Shown here one piece after another: positions 15,747-24,454 of a DNA stretch of 37,923 nt (positions are counted from its first letter, which is position 1; every line of letters begins with the position of its first letter). A model generated the notes under the pieces. That model saw nothing but the letters and a program-made list of their open reading frames with translations, ran no database searches and was not told the DNA's origin. Source of the stretch: an uncultured Spirochaetales bacterium (GTDB taxonomy: Bacteria > Spirochaetota > Spirochaetia > Sphaerochaetales > Sphaerochaetaceae); contig CASEGX010000043.1 of the NCBI GenBank assembly GCA_949287505.1, positions 1 to 37,923 on the forward strand, written 5' to 3'. A program made the translations under genes and the position numbers.

Positions 15747-17816
15747 TCAGTTGTCCTCATAGTCTGTTTCGGGGAACTGCCTATGCATCTTGTCGATATA
15801 CTCCTTTGCCTTCTTCCTGTTTCCGAGGCTGTCATTGCATATGAAGAGAACTGAAAGGCAATCCTTTTTAAGATCCGTATCCTCTGCTGCCAGTGAATTG
15901 TACGCTTTACTGGCAAGGAGCAATGCATCCTTATCATGTCCCATGTAGTGCAGTTCCTTTGCCGCAGAGATCAGACTGTCATTTGCCTCCCTGCTGCTCT
16001 TGCCTTCGATTTTCCGGTATATCTCATAGCTTTCCATGAAAAACCTGTAGCTTTTCTCATGCTCATCTATGTTCGAGTATGCCGTAGCAAGATTCGAGGC
16101 TGTAAAGGCTATATCAGACTCATCGTCATTATTGAGTTTTCTCTCATCGTAGATTTTCCTATAGCATTCAATTGCCTCATCAAACCGGTCGAGGTTGGAT
16201 ATGGCTGAGGCGTAGTTTTCCATCATGTGCAGAGCATCTTCGTCCTTTCCTGTTTCATGGAAGTGTTCATATGCTATCATCCAGTGTCTGGACGCCTCCT
16301 CATAATTTTCAGTATCCATATCATAAGAGGCAATTGCCACATGCATTGTATTCACATCGTCAATGTCCATGAGTTTAAGGTCTTTTCCCTCATATGCTCC
16401 GATGGCCTGTCTCATGTATCGTACTGCGCGCTTCTTGTTCCCTCCTTCATAATACATGAGTGCCAGGTTCTTCAGAGCCTTCGCGTACTCAATGGAGTCC
16501 TTGCCATAGTGTTTTTCTGAAAGTTCCACAGCAGCCTGGCATGTTTCTATGGCCTCATCATATCGTTTGAGACCCGAGTACAGCGCTGAAAGGGAGAAAT
16601 CAATGTTAATCTGCATCTCATCATCGCCACTGTATTTTTCCTTGAGGGAGAGAAAGGCAGGGATTGTAATCTCTGTATTCTTGATGATGGAGAAGATGAA
16701 GCGGATGAAGAGTCCCATAATCTCCATCCTTCTTCCCGAAAAAGCTGCATCCAGTTCGCAGAACGATGTGATTAACGCATCGATACTTTCTTTTGTTTTC
16801 TCCTGTTTTCTCAGAGCATACAAGATAGGGTAGACGGCAATGACGGAGGAGCTTAATGAAGCCTTTGTCTGAAGGAGAAGATCATAGTGTTCCCTGGCAA
16901 GAGAGAGAAGTTTTCCGTCATCTCCCTTTATTCTCTGCACTTCAAGCCGTGGCTGATATGCTTGCAGCGTCCTTTCGTCAGTATCTCCGTATTTTTCCCG
17001 GAGTGTTTCGTAATTGCTCTCCGCAAGCTCTTCAGCTTTCTTGTACTTTCCTATAGCAAGAAGATTCATCACAAGGTTTGACAGGATCTCGCTTGTTTCG
17101 ATTCCATGCTGTGAATACAGATGATAGGCTTCTTCCTGGCACTCTGTGCTTTTCTCGGTCTGCTCATCCTCCTGGTATACCTCAGCAAGCGACATCAGAA
17201 CCCTTGCTTTCAGCAAACCGGTTTTGTCAGTTTCTTCTGCACGGGATACGAGGTCTTCCAATACCCTTATTGATTTCCTGCAGTCGTCGTATGCATTGAA
17301 TGTCTCCGCTTCAGATTCAGAAAGAATCGTCCTCCAGTCATCATCGCCATATGCTTCCCTGAGAGCCTCTGCAGCCTTGTTGTAATACTTTTCGATATCA
17401 TCATCGCTGATATCCCCAAGCATTATATTTGCAAACGCGATGGCACTTCTGTCATCCGCATTTTCTGCGATGGCCAGTGCCTTTCCAATGAGACGATGCA
17501 TCTCGGCATCGGATTCCTCTTCCATTGCCTTAAGTGAAAGGAAGAAAACGGCAAGAGGCGTATCCAGTGCATCGGCTTCGTTCTCATCAGTATCGATAAG
17601 ACGGTTGGCTTCCGGCTTCATCTGGGCATATGCAAACCAGTCAGCCATTGCAGACACTGCAATGAATAAAGCCTTGTCACTTTTCGCTTTGAAAGCATCT
17701 GCTTCCATATAGGGACTTATAAGTGCCCATGCATCATCATATTTCCTGAATTCGATCAGCTTGAAAAACTCTTCAGCGTCCTTTGCCTTCAGAGTCTGGT
17801 AATTCTTTTCTTCCAT
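15747..17816 (-). CDS. Large tetratricopeptide-repeat protein
   Basis: An acidic, helical protein of about 689 residues without signal peptide or membrane segment, so probably cytoplasmic. Many degenerate 34-42-residue repeats are seen, strongest at about 400-640, with TPR hallmarks such as YDEAIETCQAAVEL, YAKALKNLALMYY, FDEAIECYRKIY and ASNLATAYSN. The longer repeat spacing resembles kinesin-light-chain-type TPRs. Such proteins are scaffolds; no enzymatic domain is present, so the partner is unknown. ATG 17816 is taken as start; a GTG at 17831 is in frame, but neither has a good ribosome site. It is transcribed toward the non-coding RNA and may read into it. Confidence 0.8.
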   Translation of the reverse strand: MEEKNYQTLKAKDAEEFFKLIEFRKYDDAWALISPYMEADAFKAKSDKALFIAVSAMADWFAYAQMKPEANRLIDTDENEADALDTPLAVFFLSLKAMEEESDAEMHRLIGKALAIAENADDRSAIAFANIMLGDISDDDIEKYYNKAAEALREAYGDDDWRTILSESEAETFNAYDDCRKSIRVLEDLVSRAEETDKTGLLKARVLMSLAEVYQEDEQTEKSTECQEEAYHLYSQHGIETSEILSNLVMNLLAIGKYKKAEELAESNYETLREKYGDTDERTLQAYQPRLEVQRIKGDDGKLLSLAREHYDLLLQTKASLSSSVIAVYPILYALRKQEKTKESIDALITSFCELDAAFSGRRMEIMGLFIRFIFSIIKNTEITIPAFLSLKEKYSGDDEMQINIDFSLSALYSGLKRYDEAIETCQAAVELSEKHYGKDSIEYAKALKNLALMYYEGGNKKRAVRYMRQAIGAYEGKDLKLMDIDDVNTMHVAIASYDMDTENYEEASRHWMIAYEHFHETGKDEDALHMMENYASAISNLDRFDEAIECYRKIYDERKLNNDDESDIAFTASNLATAYSNIDEHEKSYRFFMESYEIYRKIEGKSSREANDSLISAAKELHYMGHDKDALLLASKAYNSLAAEDTDLKKDCLSVLFICNDSLGNRKKAKEYIDKMHRQFPETDYEDN

Positions 17817-17952
17817 GTCACAAGTGTACACGAAATCAAAGAGGCAAAGAACCGTGATATTTCCTGCAGTATAAGAACACGCTCTTATCTGTGAAAACCG
17901 TAACCCTCTCTGGATTTTTGCATCTATATGAAGCTTGCAGAAAGGAGAATAT

Positions 17953-18285
17953 ATGAAAAAGATTATTCTTTATTTTCTTGTTCTTGTTTCATTAGCAAGC
18001 TGTGATTTCGGCGGTGTTTTCGATAATATTCCAGCCATCGTATTTCCACCGGAAAGTGAGAGCTATGAATATGTGATCCAGTCAGGAAATCCGTATCTTT
18101 ACTTCGGCTATGCTGTTGAGACTGTTGAATACAAGGATGGTACAATCATTGCAGGCGAGCTGGAGTACAGCGTTGATGGCAGCCGTGTTTCTCTTCCTGG
18201 AGGTAATGCGGAGATAGCTGTCTCCACAAGAAGCATCACGATTTCATATCCTGGTCTTGAGCCAGTTGTTTTTGTTTCTCTCTGA
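17953..18285 (+). CDS. Small lipoprotein of unknown function
   Basis: A 110-residue putative lipoprotein: MKKI, hydrophobic core, lipobox LASC with the lipidated cysteine near residue 17. The mature part is a short strand-rich domain with no family I recognise. ATG 17953 is chosen because AAAGGAG lies 5 bases before it; an in-frame TTG at 17935 would spoil the signal peptide. Its last 50 bases overlap the 3' end of the convergent vsr gene, so the two transcripts are antisense to each other there. Confidence 0.7.
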   Translation: MKKIILYFLVLVSLASCDFGGVFDNIPAIVFPPESESYEYVIQSGNPYLYFGYAVETVEYKDGTIIAGELEYSVDGSRVSLPGGNAEIAVSTRSITISYPGLEPVVFVSL

Positions 18286-18676
18286 TGAGGCGCATTATCA
18301 TATCGGCTGTATCCGGAAGATCCTTTTTAATCTCGTGTTCCCATACTCTGATCACAGTCCAGCCCATGCTGTGGAGCACGTGATTGACCTCTGCATCCTT
18401 TTGTATGTTTCTCTCAATCTTCGGTATCCAGTAATCCCTGTTCGTCCTGATTGACTTCTCCCTGTTCTCCCAGTCATATCCATGCCAGAAATCACCATCA
18501 CAGAAGACTGCCACCTTGTATTTTCTTATTGAGATATCTGGGTGGCCGTAAACGTTCTTGCTGTTTTTCCTGAAGCGAAGGCCGCGATGCCAGAGTGCTT
18601 TGGAAAGCAGCACCTCGATAGAGGTGTTCTTTCCGCGTATTCTGGACATGTTGTAGCTTCTTGCGGAATCTGTCAA
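18236..18676 (-). CDS. vsr: Very short patch repair endonuclease (Vsr), variant without the zinc ligands
   Basis: A 146-residue Vsr-family endonuclease, which nicks beside T-G mismatches made by deamination of 5-methylcytosine. Family blocks: RSYNMSRIRGKNT at 7-18, E21, GHPDI with D47, FCDGDFWHGYDW at 58-69, and VIRVWEHEI. Compared with E. coli Vsr, H64 is Asp60, zinc ligands C66 and C73 are Asp62 and Trp69, and C117 is His114; H69 is kept as H65. I recall this CDGDFWHG form in other genomes, so it is likely a natural subclade. No cytosine methyltransferase is in the window. Start: the TTG at 18674-18676 is required to include the conserved N-terminus and overlaps the esterase stop (TTGA). 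Confidence 0.85.
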   Translation of the reverse strand: MTDSARSYNMSRIRGKNTSIEVLLSKALWHRGLRFRKNSKNVYGHPDISIRKYKVAVFCDGDFWHGYDWENREKSIRTNRDYWIPKIERNIQKDAEVNHVLHSMGWTVIRVWEHEIKKDLPDTADMIMRLIREKQKQLAQDQDMKS

Positions 18677-19689
18677 AACTTAGGCTTGAGCCTCCCCAGT
18701 TCTCTTTCTGTGATGAGCTGTACATTCTCAACAGGGCGGCCAGCGATGAATTGTCTTGCAGCACATTCTCCTTCCAGTCTGCCTGTAGCATCTCGATAGG
18801 ACATGAAGCCATGATAAGCCCCTTTCACCATCAGGGCATTCGCTTTTGTTCCTGCTGCATTCAATGCTTCTGCATAGAGCTTTCCGTCATCTGAAAGCGG
18901 ATCAAGCTCCGCTGTGATGATCAAAGCCGGAGGCAGCCTTGACAGATCTGTTGCCAGAAGAGGGGAGAACATCGGTGAGAGTATGTCCTTTGGTTCCCTT
19001 GCGTAATTCTTGACATAGAAGGAAAGCATCTTCTCATTGAGCATCGGACTGTCTTTGTAGTTGAGCATTGACTGTGTTCTCAGCCGGCAGTCGGTAATCG
19101 GGTAGAAAAGTATCTGTCCTGCGAGCTGGGGCCCTTTCCTGTCCCTTGCAAGCATCGCAGTAACTGCAGCAAGGTTTCCGCCCGCGCTGTCGCCTGCGAT
19201 GAAGATCCTGTCCGGATCGACTTTCCAGTACTTGGCACCCTCTGAAGCCCACAGAAGCGCATCATAGCAGTCTTCTGCTGCTGTCGGGAACTTCGACTGA
19301 GGGGCCAGACGATAATCGATGAGGAGGATTGCGGATTGGGTTACTTCTGAAAGATGCTTGAGAAAGATCGAATAGAAGGACATGTTCCCGAAAACCCATC
19401 CTCCGCCATGGCAGAATATCGTAAGAGGAATAAGTCCTGTCCTCTCAGAAAGTCTTGGATCTGAGAAGTAATATCCTGTTACGGCTCCTCCTGTCACTGG
19501 TATTATGAATGTCGATACGTTTGTTTTCCCTGGCGGGCACAGCACCTTTCTCTCGCCCCGCCTTGATATCGACATGTTGTTTATATTGTTAATCAGGTCA
19601 TCAGTAAGAGAATCAGGGTCTCTTACCTGGAAGCGGCTTGAGACGGTTATGATTCTCTTCATTCTGCCTGTCAGTTTATATTCCGGCAT
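18673..19689 (-). CDS. Alpha/beta hydrolase, hormone-sensitive-lipase-type esterase
   Basis: A 338-residue esterase. The oxyanion-hole motif HGGGW is at 94-98 and the nucleophile elbow GDSAG at 166-170 with S168; the acid in ITAELDPLSDDG and the histidine in GAYHGF complete the triad. These fit the bacterial HSL (family IV) esterases acting on short acyl esters. There is no signal peptide, so it is cytoplasmic. The ATG lacks a ribosome site, but a promoter (TTGCAC, 17 bases, TACGAT) ends 6 bases before it, suggesting a leaderless mRNA. The 3' end is translationally coupled to vsr. Confidence 0.88.
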   Translation of the reverse strand: MPEYKLTGRMKRIITVSSRFQVRDPDSLTDDLINNINNMSISRRGERKVLCPPGKTNVSTFIIPVTGGAVTGYYFSDPRLSERTGLIPLTIFCHGGGWVFGNMSFYSIFLKHLSEVTQSAILLIDYRLAPQSKFPTAAEDCYDALLWASEGAKYWKVDPDRIFIAGDSAGGNLAAVTAMLARDRKGPQLAGQILFYPITDCRLRTQSMLNYKDSPMLNEKMLSFYVKNYAREPKDILSPMFSPLLATDLSRLPPALIITAELDPLSDDGKLYAEALNAAGTKANALMVKGAYHGFMSYRDATGRLEGECAARQFIAGRPVENVQLITERELGRLKPKF

Positions 19690-19695
19690 GCATTA

Positions 19696-19724
19696 ATCGT
19701 ATAAGTATCGATTGATGCGTGCAA
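19696..19724 (-). promoter_or_regulatory. Promoter of the esterase-vsr unit
   Basis: On the minus strand TTGCAC (19724-19719), 17 bases, TACGAT (19701-19696), then 6 bases to the ATG. Predicts transcription starting at the start codon. Confidence 0.35.
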
Positions 19725-19761
19725 GTAAAATGGTGGTCTCTTCAGGAAAAGTAAACACATT

Positions 19762-21120
19762 TCATGGCTTTGGTGCGCCTTTCCTGAGGATTTTCGGAAG
19801 CGATATCATGAATACGATGAATGTTGTGGTTGCTGATGTGGCATCTGAGATTGATTCTGCCAGAAATACACCTGTCGTTCCAAGGCTTGTCGAGGAAAGG
19901 ATATATACAAGAGGAATCAGGAGCACGATCTTCCTGAAGACTGCCATGTACAGCGATATCCTGGCCTGTCCGAGTCCTATGAATGTCTGCTGTGAGCAGC
20001 TCTGAAGTCCGAAGATAGCCATACCGGTGATGAAGAATTTCATATAAGGAATAGCGAAGCTTATGAGCTCTGTGTCTGTCGTGAAAAGACTGATTGCCGT
20101 GGCCGGGAATATATTGCAGAGACAGGATGTGATAAAACAGTAGATGAACTCGACTGTCAGTGCGAATTTGTAGATTCCTTTTACTCTGTTATCAAGGGCA
20201 GCACCGAAATTGTAGCTTATGAGAGGTGTGACTGCCTGGTTCATGCCGTTCACAGGCATGTTTATGAAGGTGAGGATTGAGGAGAAGATCGTCATTGTTC
20301 CGACAGCCATGTCCCCGCCAAGGAGCTGCAGACGTGAGTTGAAAACGACGTTTATCGCAGCTTCGGTCGCACTCATGATAAACGGAGAGACACCGAGTGC
20401 GAGAATCGGGAAAAGAACACTCTTCTTTATCTGAGGCTTTCTTATATTCAGTTTTATCGTGCTGTGCTTGCTCGCAAGGAAAACGACAACATAAAGACCT
20501 GAGACAGCCTGGCTGATGACGGTTGCAATAGCAGCGCCTGCAGCCCCCATGTCGAAGATGAAGATGAAAACAGGATCCAGAATGATATTGAGCGCTGCTC
20601 CGATGATGACCGTGAGCATGCTCATCGTTGTCTTTCCCTGCGCGGATATGAAAGGATTCAGGCCCAGTGTCAGCTGTACGAACGGGGTTCCTATGAGATA
20701 AATCGTCAGATACGAATCTGCATGTATGAATGTTCTCTCTGAAGCTCCGAACATGTAAATGAGCGGATCTTTAAGGATATAGAAGATGACCATGAGAATG
20801 GCAGACATCGCGACAAGTGAAGTTGCAGAGACTGTGAGTATCTCATCTGCCTTTTTGTTTTCTTTCTGTCCCAGTCTTATTGCAGCAAGAGGTCCACCGC
20901 CGCTTCCGATCAGATTGGAAAAAGCCGTTATCAGAAGGATTACAGGGTAAGTGATGCCGACACCTGTGAGAATCTCTGCTCCCGCACCCTCAAGATGCCC
21001 CAGATAAATCCTGTCTACGATATTGTAAAGTCCGTTTACCAGCTGTGCGATTATGAGCGGGAAGGCCATTTCCATGACCAATGAAGGGATTCGTTTTGTC
21101 CCCAGTTCGTTCTGATTCAT
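19762..21120 (-). CDS. MATE family multidrug/cation antiporter
   Basis: A 452-residue inner-membrane exporter with about twelve membrane segments in two homologous halves, the first half starting PSLVMEMAFPLIIAQLVNGLYNIVDRIYLGH, recognisable as the MatE domain (the MepA/DinF-like branch). It exchanges drugs or metabolites for Na+ or H+. The start has AGAGGT 5 bases upstream and a perfect TATAAT at 21143-21138 on the minus strand. It is divergent from the acyltransferase-like gene across a 68-base control region; the two could be co-regulated. The substrate cannot be predicted. Confidence 0.92.
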   Translation of the reverse strand: MNQNELGTKRIPSLVMEMAFPLIIAQLVNGLYNIVDRIYLGHLEGAGAEILTGVGITYPVILLITAFSNLIGSGGGPLAAIRLGQKENKKADEILTVSATSLVAMSAILMVIFYILKDPLIYMFGASERTFIHADSYLTIYLIGTPFVQLTLGLNPFISAQGKTTMSMLTVIIGAALNIILDPVFIFIFDMGAAGAAIATVISQAVSGLYVVVFLASKHSTIKLNIRKPQIKKSVLFPILALGVSPFIMSATEAAINVVFNSRLQLLGGDMAVGTMTIFSSILTFINMPVNGMNQAVTPLISYNFGAALDNRVKGIYKFALTVEFIYCFITSCLCNIFPATAISLFTTDTELISFAIPYMKFFITGMAIFGLQSCSQQTFIGLGQARISLYMAVFRKIVLLIPLVYILSSTSLGTTGVFLAESISDATSATTTFIVFMISLPKILRKGAPKP

Positions 21121-21137
21121 CGGTAACCTCTGGGGCG

Positions 21138-21181
21138 ATTATATTCCTATGTGGACTTTGTGTGTAGAAGAGTACTAGAAT
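21138..21181. promoter_or_regulatory. Divergent promoters between the MATE exporter and the acyltransferase-like gene
   Basis: Leftward: TATAAT at 21143-21138 (minus strand). Rightward: TGGACT (21152-21157), 18 bases, TAGAAT (21176-21181), which ends 7 bases before the ATG at 21189. The rightward transcript would have almost no leader. Confidence 0.45.
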
Positions 21182-21188
21182 ACAGGTG

Positions 21189-22040
21189 ATGAAAGAAGGG
21201 AGATGGATAAAGACACTTGATCCGTTCGCAACCATTGTTCCTTATATAATGGTCGAGCGGAGTGATAGTCAGAATACGATTACCGACTGCTTTGATGTCA
21301 GTGGTGCGGAGCAGCTTGTACGTCGCCTCAGGACCGAAGGATATGATTCCATCGGTATTCTGCATATCATACTTGCGGCTTATGTCAGGGCTATCTCACA
21401 GCGCCCTGCTGTCAATCGTTTCATACGTGGTCAGAAGATCTATGCCAGAAACGGCATTGTCATAAACATGGCCGTGAAGCGGAAAATGAGCCTCGATGGA
21501 GCTGAGACAACAGTAAAGCTCAAATGCAATCCATCCGATACCCTCATAGATATTTATCATAAATTCAATGACCTTCTTGTGGAGACGATAGGAGAGGAGA
21601 CAAAATCCAACGGCACGGATACTGCCGCCAGAATCATCGGGTATATTCCGGGGCTTATAAAGAAGTTCGTGATATGGCTGCTGAAGACAATGGATTATTT
21701 CGGCCTTCTGCCATCAGCGCTTACGGATGTTTCTCCATTCCATGGCTCAATGTTCATAACAAGCATGGCTTCTCTCAATATACCTCCTATCCGCCATCAT
21801 CTGTACAACTTCGGCAATGTTCCGGTCTTCATCGCTTTTGGCGCCAAGAGGGCAGAGCTTGTTCTTAACGAAGATGGATCTGTTTCCAAGCGCAGGGTAG
21901 TCGATTTCGTTGCCAATCTCGATGAGAGGATATGTGATGGATACTACTATGCCTCAACGCTGAAGATGTTCAAGAAATATCTTGTCTCTCCAGAGCCGCT
22001 TCTCAATCCTCCAGAGACTGTTGTGGAAGATGTAAAATAG
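21189..22040 (+). CDS. E2/chloramphenicol-acetyltransferase-like acyltransferase, catalytic His replaced by Glu
   Basis: A 283-residue protein with the fold signature of the 2-oxoacid dehydrogenase E2 catalytic domain and CAT, but no lipoyl or E1/E3-binding domain. The end motif, normally DHRxxDG or HHxxxDG with the catalytic histidine, reads DERICDG (245-251): His is replaced by Glu while the following Asp-Gly is kept. Earlier landmarks also fit, for example FITSMASLNIPPI around 190. It may be an acyltransferase with altered chemistry or a binding protein. ATG 21189 is favoured over GTG 21186 because a promoter -10 ends 7 bases before it. It is divergent from the MATE exporter. Confidence 0.7.
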   Translation: MKEGRWIKTLDPFATIVPYIMVERSDSQNTITDCFDVSGAEQLVRRLRTEGYDSIGILHIILAAYVRAISQRPAVNRFIRGQKIYARNGIVINMAVKRKMSLDGAETTVKLKCNPSDTLIDIYHKFNDLLVETIGEETKSNGTDTAARIIGYIPGLIKKFVIWLLKTMDYFGLLPSALTDVSPFHGSMFITSMASLNIPPIRHHLYNFGNVPVFIAFGAKRAELVLNEDGSVSKRRVVDFVANLDERICDGYYYASTLKMFKKYLVSPEPLLNPPETVVEDVK

Positions 22041-22130
22041 AAGAAAGCTAATCCAGACGAGGGACTTCGGAGCGGATATTTCCCGGAAAGTTTTGCGATG
22101 TCCACTTTGTATTCATATTTCTTAAATATT

Positions 22131-22171
22131 TATGCATAGCTAGTAGCATAAACAGAGTTTTTATGTATAAT
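22131..22171 (+). promoter_or_regulatory. Promoter and inverted repeat ahead of the arg operon
   Basis: A perfect TATAAT at 22166-22171, 23 bases before the argC ATG. The inverted repeat TATGC...GCATA (22131-22135 / 22146-22150) covers the -35 zone, in an AT-rich stretch with several ATGCATA-like words. A repressor such as ArgR could bind here, but the site does not match the ArgR consensus well. Confidence 0.4.
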
Positions 22172-22193
22172 TATGCCGTAATATGGAGGAGAA

Positions 22194-23228
22194 ATGATTA
22201 AAGCCGCAATTCTTGGTGCTACTGGATATGCCGGTGCAGAGCTTGTCAGCATTCTTTCTGGACATCCTGAGACAGAGCTTGTTTACCTTGCTTCCCACTC
22301 ATATGCAGGTAAGAGATTCTCTGATATCTATCCGGGGATGAGAGGAGTCTGTGATGATATCCTCCGTGAGGATGATATAAAGAAAGCGGCAGAGGAGGCT
22401 GATGTCGTTTTCCTTTCCCTGCCTGCAGGGCTTGCTTCAGCAATGGTCACAGATGAGCTTCTTTCCCATGCGGCGGTCATAGACCTCGGGGCGGACTTCC
22501 GTCTTCATGACAAGGATGTGTATGAAAGCTGGTATAAGACAGAGCATCATTCGCCTTCCCTGCTGCAGACGGCAGTATATGGACTTCCTGAAATCCATAG
22601 GAATACGATAAAGGGAAAGCGTCTTGTCGCAAACCCCGGCTGCTATACAACATGCTCGATCATGACTCTCTATCCTCTTGTGAAAGCCTCACTGATTGAA
22701 ACAGACGGAATAATAATCGATGCCAAGAGCGGGACATCAGGAGCCGGAAGAGGAGAGAAGCTCGGGTCTCTTTTCTGCGAGGTGAATGAATCCATCAAGG
22801 CATATGGTGTCACCACGCACAGGCATACTCCAGAGATTGAGCAGGAGCTTTCGGAAGCTGCTGGACGCAGTATCGTTCTTCAGTTTACACCGCATCTTGT
22901 TCCTATGAACCGTGGAATCCTCTCTGTCTGCTATGCCCGCCTTAAAGCCGGTGTGACTGAAGAGAGTATTAAGGAAGCCTATTCAATCTATAAGGATGAA
23001 CCATTTGTGAGGATTATAGATACGCTTCCGGAAACGCGCTATGTGAAGGGTACTAATCTAGTGGACATATCCTGGCGCATGGATAAGCGTACAGGGAATA
23101 TCATCGCGATGGGAGCGATAGACAATCTTGTGAAGGGTGCGGCCGGACAGGCTGTGCAGAATATGAACATACTGTTCGGTCTTGATGAGAAGACGGGACT
23201 TTCAAGGGGCGCACACAGTCCTCTTTGA
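22194..23228 (+). CDS. argC: N-acetyl-gamma-glutamyl-phosphate reductase
   Basis: A 344-residue enzyme of arginine synthesis that reduces N-acetylglutamyl phosphate to the semialdehyde with NADPH. The dinucleotide motif GATGYAG (8-14), the catalytic cysteine C150 in NPGCYTT, SGTSGAGRG, and the histidine in HRHTPEIEQ are all present; length is normal. The ATG has GGAGGAG just upstream. It is first in a tight operon argC-argJ-argB-argD with a 13-base gap to argJ. Confidence 0.96.
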   Translation: MIKAAILGATGYAGAELVSILSGHPETELVYLASHSYAGKRFSDIYPGMRGVCDDILREDDIKKAAEEADVVFLSLPAGLASAMVTDELLSHAAVIDLGADFRLHDKDVYESWYKTEHHSPSLLQTAVYGLPEIHRNTIKGKRLVANPGCYTTCSIMTLYPLVKASLIETDGIIIDAKSGTSGAGRGEKLGSLFCEVNESIKAYGVTTHRHTPEIEQELSEAAGRSIVLQFTPHLVPMNRGILSVCYARLKAGVTEESIKEAYSIYKDEPFVRIIDTLPETRYVKGTNLVDISWRMDKRTGNIIAMGAIDNLVKGAAGQAVQNMNILFGLDEKTGLSRGAHSPL

Positions 23229-23241
23229 TACGGAGAATGAG

Positions 23242-24453
23242 ATGAAGATAATAAATGGTGGAGTTGTAGCTGCAAAGGGATTCAAAGCAGCAGGAATACA
23301 TGCAGGGCTGAAGAAGGCAAAGAAGGATATGGCACTTGTTGTCTCTTCCGTGGATGCCGAGACTGCAGCTGTCTTCACGACCAATGTTGTCAAGGCTGCT
23401 CCTGTGATCTGGGATCAGGGAATTGCCAGAAGCGGGGTGGCAAGGGCTGTTGTTGTGAACAGCGGAAATGCAAATGCCTGCACGGGAAAGAAAGGCCTGG
23501 AGGATGCGGAGGAGACAGCAGCATATGTAGCTTCACTCATCAAAACAGAGAAGGGCAAGGTATATGTCTCCTCAACAGGCGTTATAGGTGTCCCTCTTGA
23601 TATGCAGAAGATACTTGCGGGGGCTGAGAGCCTTGTACCGCTTCTGTCGGAAACGGGCGGAGAGGATGCTGCGGATGCAATCTGCACAACGGATACATTC
23701 AGAAAGGAAGCTGCGGTCACTGTGGAAATCGGCGGCAAGACCGTTACGATCGGAGGCATGGCAAAAGGTTCTGGAATGATCCATCCGAACATGGCTACGA
23801 TGCTCTGCTTTGTCACAACAGATGCAAAGATCTCCTCATCAGCACTTCAGACTCTGCTTGGGAAGACTGTAGAGGATACATTCAATATGATCTCCGTCGA
23901 TGGTGATACATCCACCAATGACAGCTGTATAGTGCTTGCAAATGGCATGGCAGGCAATGATGAGATAATCCCGGGAACAGAGGCGTATGAGGTCTTTGAG
24001 GAAGGTTTCAGGTATGTGCTTGGAGAGCTTGCTAAGCTCATCACACGCGATGGGGAAGGAGCTGGCAGATTCATAGAGATGAATGTTGTCAATGCGCTTT
24101 CAGATCAGGAGGCAAAGCTGATGGCACGTGCTGTGATCTCATCCTCGCTTGTGAAGGCCGCATTCTTCGGCTCCGATGCGAACTGGGGAAGGATACTCTG
24201 TGCCATGGGCTATTCCGGAGCTGCTTTTGATCCGTCCCTTGTCGATCTTTCCTTCTCGTCTCCCAAAGGTACGATAGAGACCGTGCATGGCGGTGAGCCT
24301 CTTCCATTCTCGGAGGAGAAAGCCAAGGAAATCCTTCTTGAGAAGGAGATTACCGTTATAGCGGACTGCCATCAGGGAAGCGGAAAGGCAACGGCCTGGG
24401 GCTGCGACCTTACATATGATTATGTGAGAATCAATGGAGATTACAGGAGCTAG
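23242..24453 (+). CDS. argJ: Glutamate N-acetyltransferase / ornithine acetyltransferase
   Basis: A 403-residue enzyme that transfers acetyl from N-acetylornithine to glutamate (and in bifunctional forms from acetyl-CoA), giving the cyclic arginine route. The self-cleavage site is intact: HPNMATML at 181-188, cut before T186, the nucleophile of the beta chain. The oxyanion motif STGVIG is at 111-116. ATG 23242 is chosen because it has CGGAGA at good spacing and gives the family N-terminus; a longer in-frame start at 23182 runs inside argC. A one-base gap separates its stop from the argB start. Confidence 0.95.
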   Translation: MKIINGGVVAAKGFKAAGIHAGLKKAKKDMALVVSSVDAETAAVFTTNVVKAAPVIWDQGIARSGVARAVVVNSGNANACTGKKGLEDAEETAAYVASLIKTEKGKVYVSSTGVIGVPLDMQKILAGAESLVPLLSETGGEDAADAICTTDTFRKEAAVTVEIGGKTVTIGGMAKGSGMIHPNMATMLCFVTTDAKISSSALQTLLGKTVEDTFNMISVDGDTSTNDSCIVLANGMAGNDEIIPGTEAYEVFEEGFRYVLGELAKLITRDGEGAGRFIEMNVVNALSDQEAKLMARAVISSSLVKAAFFGSDANWGRILCAMGYSGAAFDPSLVDLSFSSPKGTIETVHGGEPLPFSEEKAKEILLEKEITVIADCHQGSGKATAWGCDLTYDYVRINGDYRS

Positions 24454-24454
24454 C

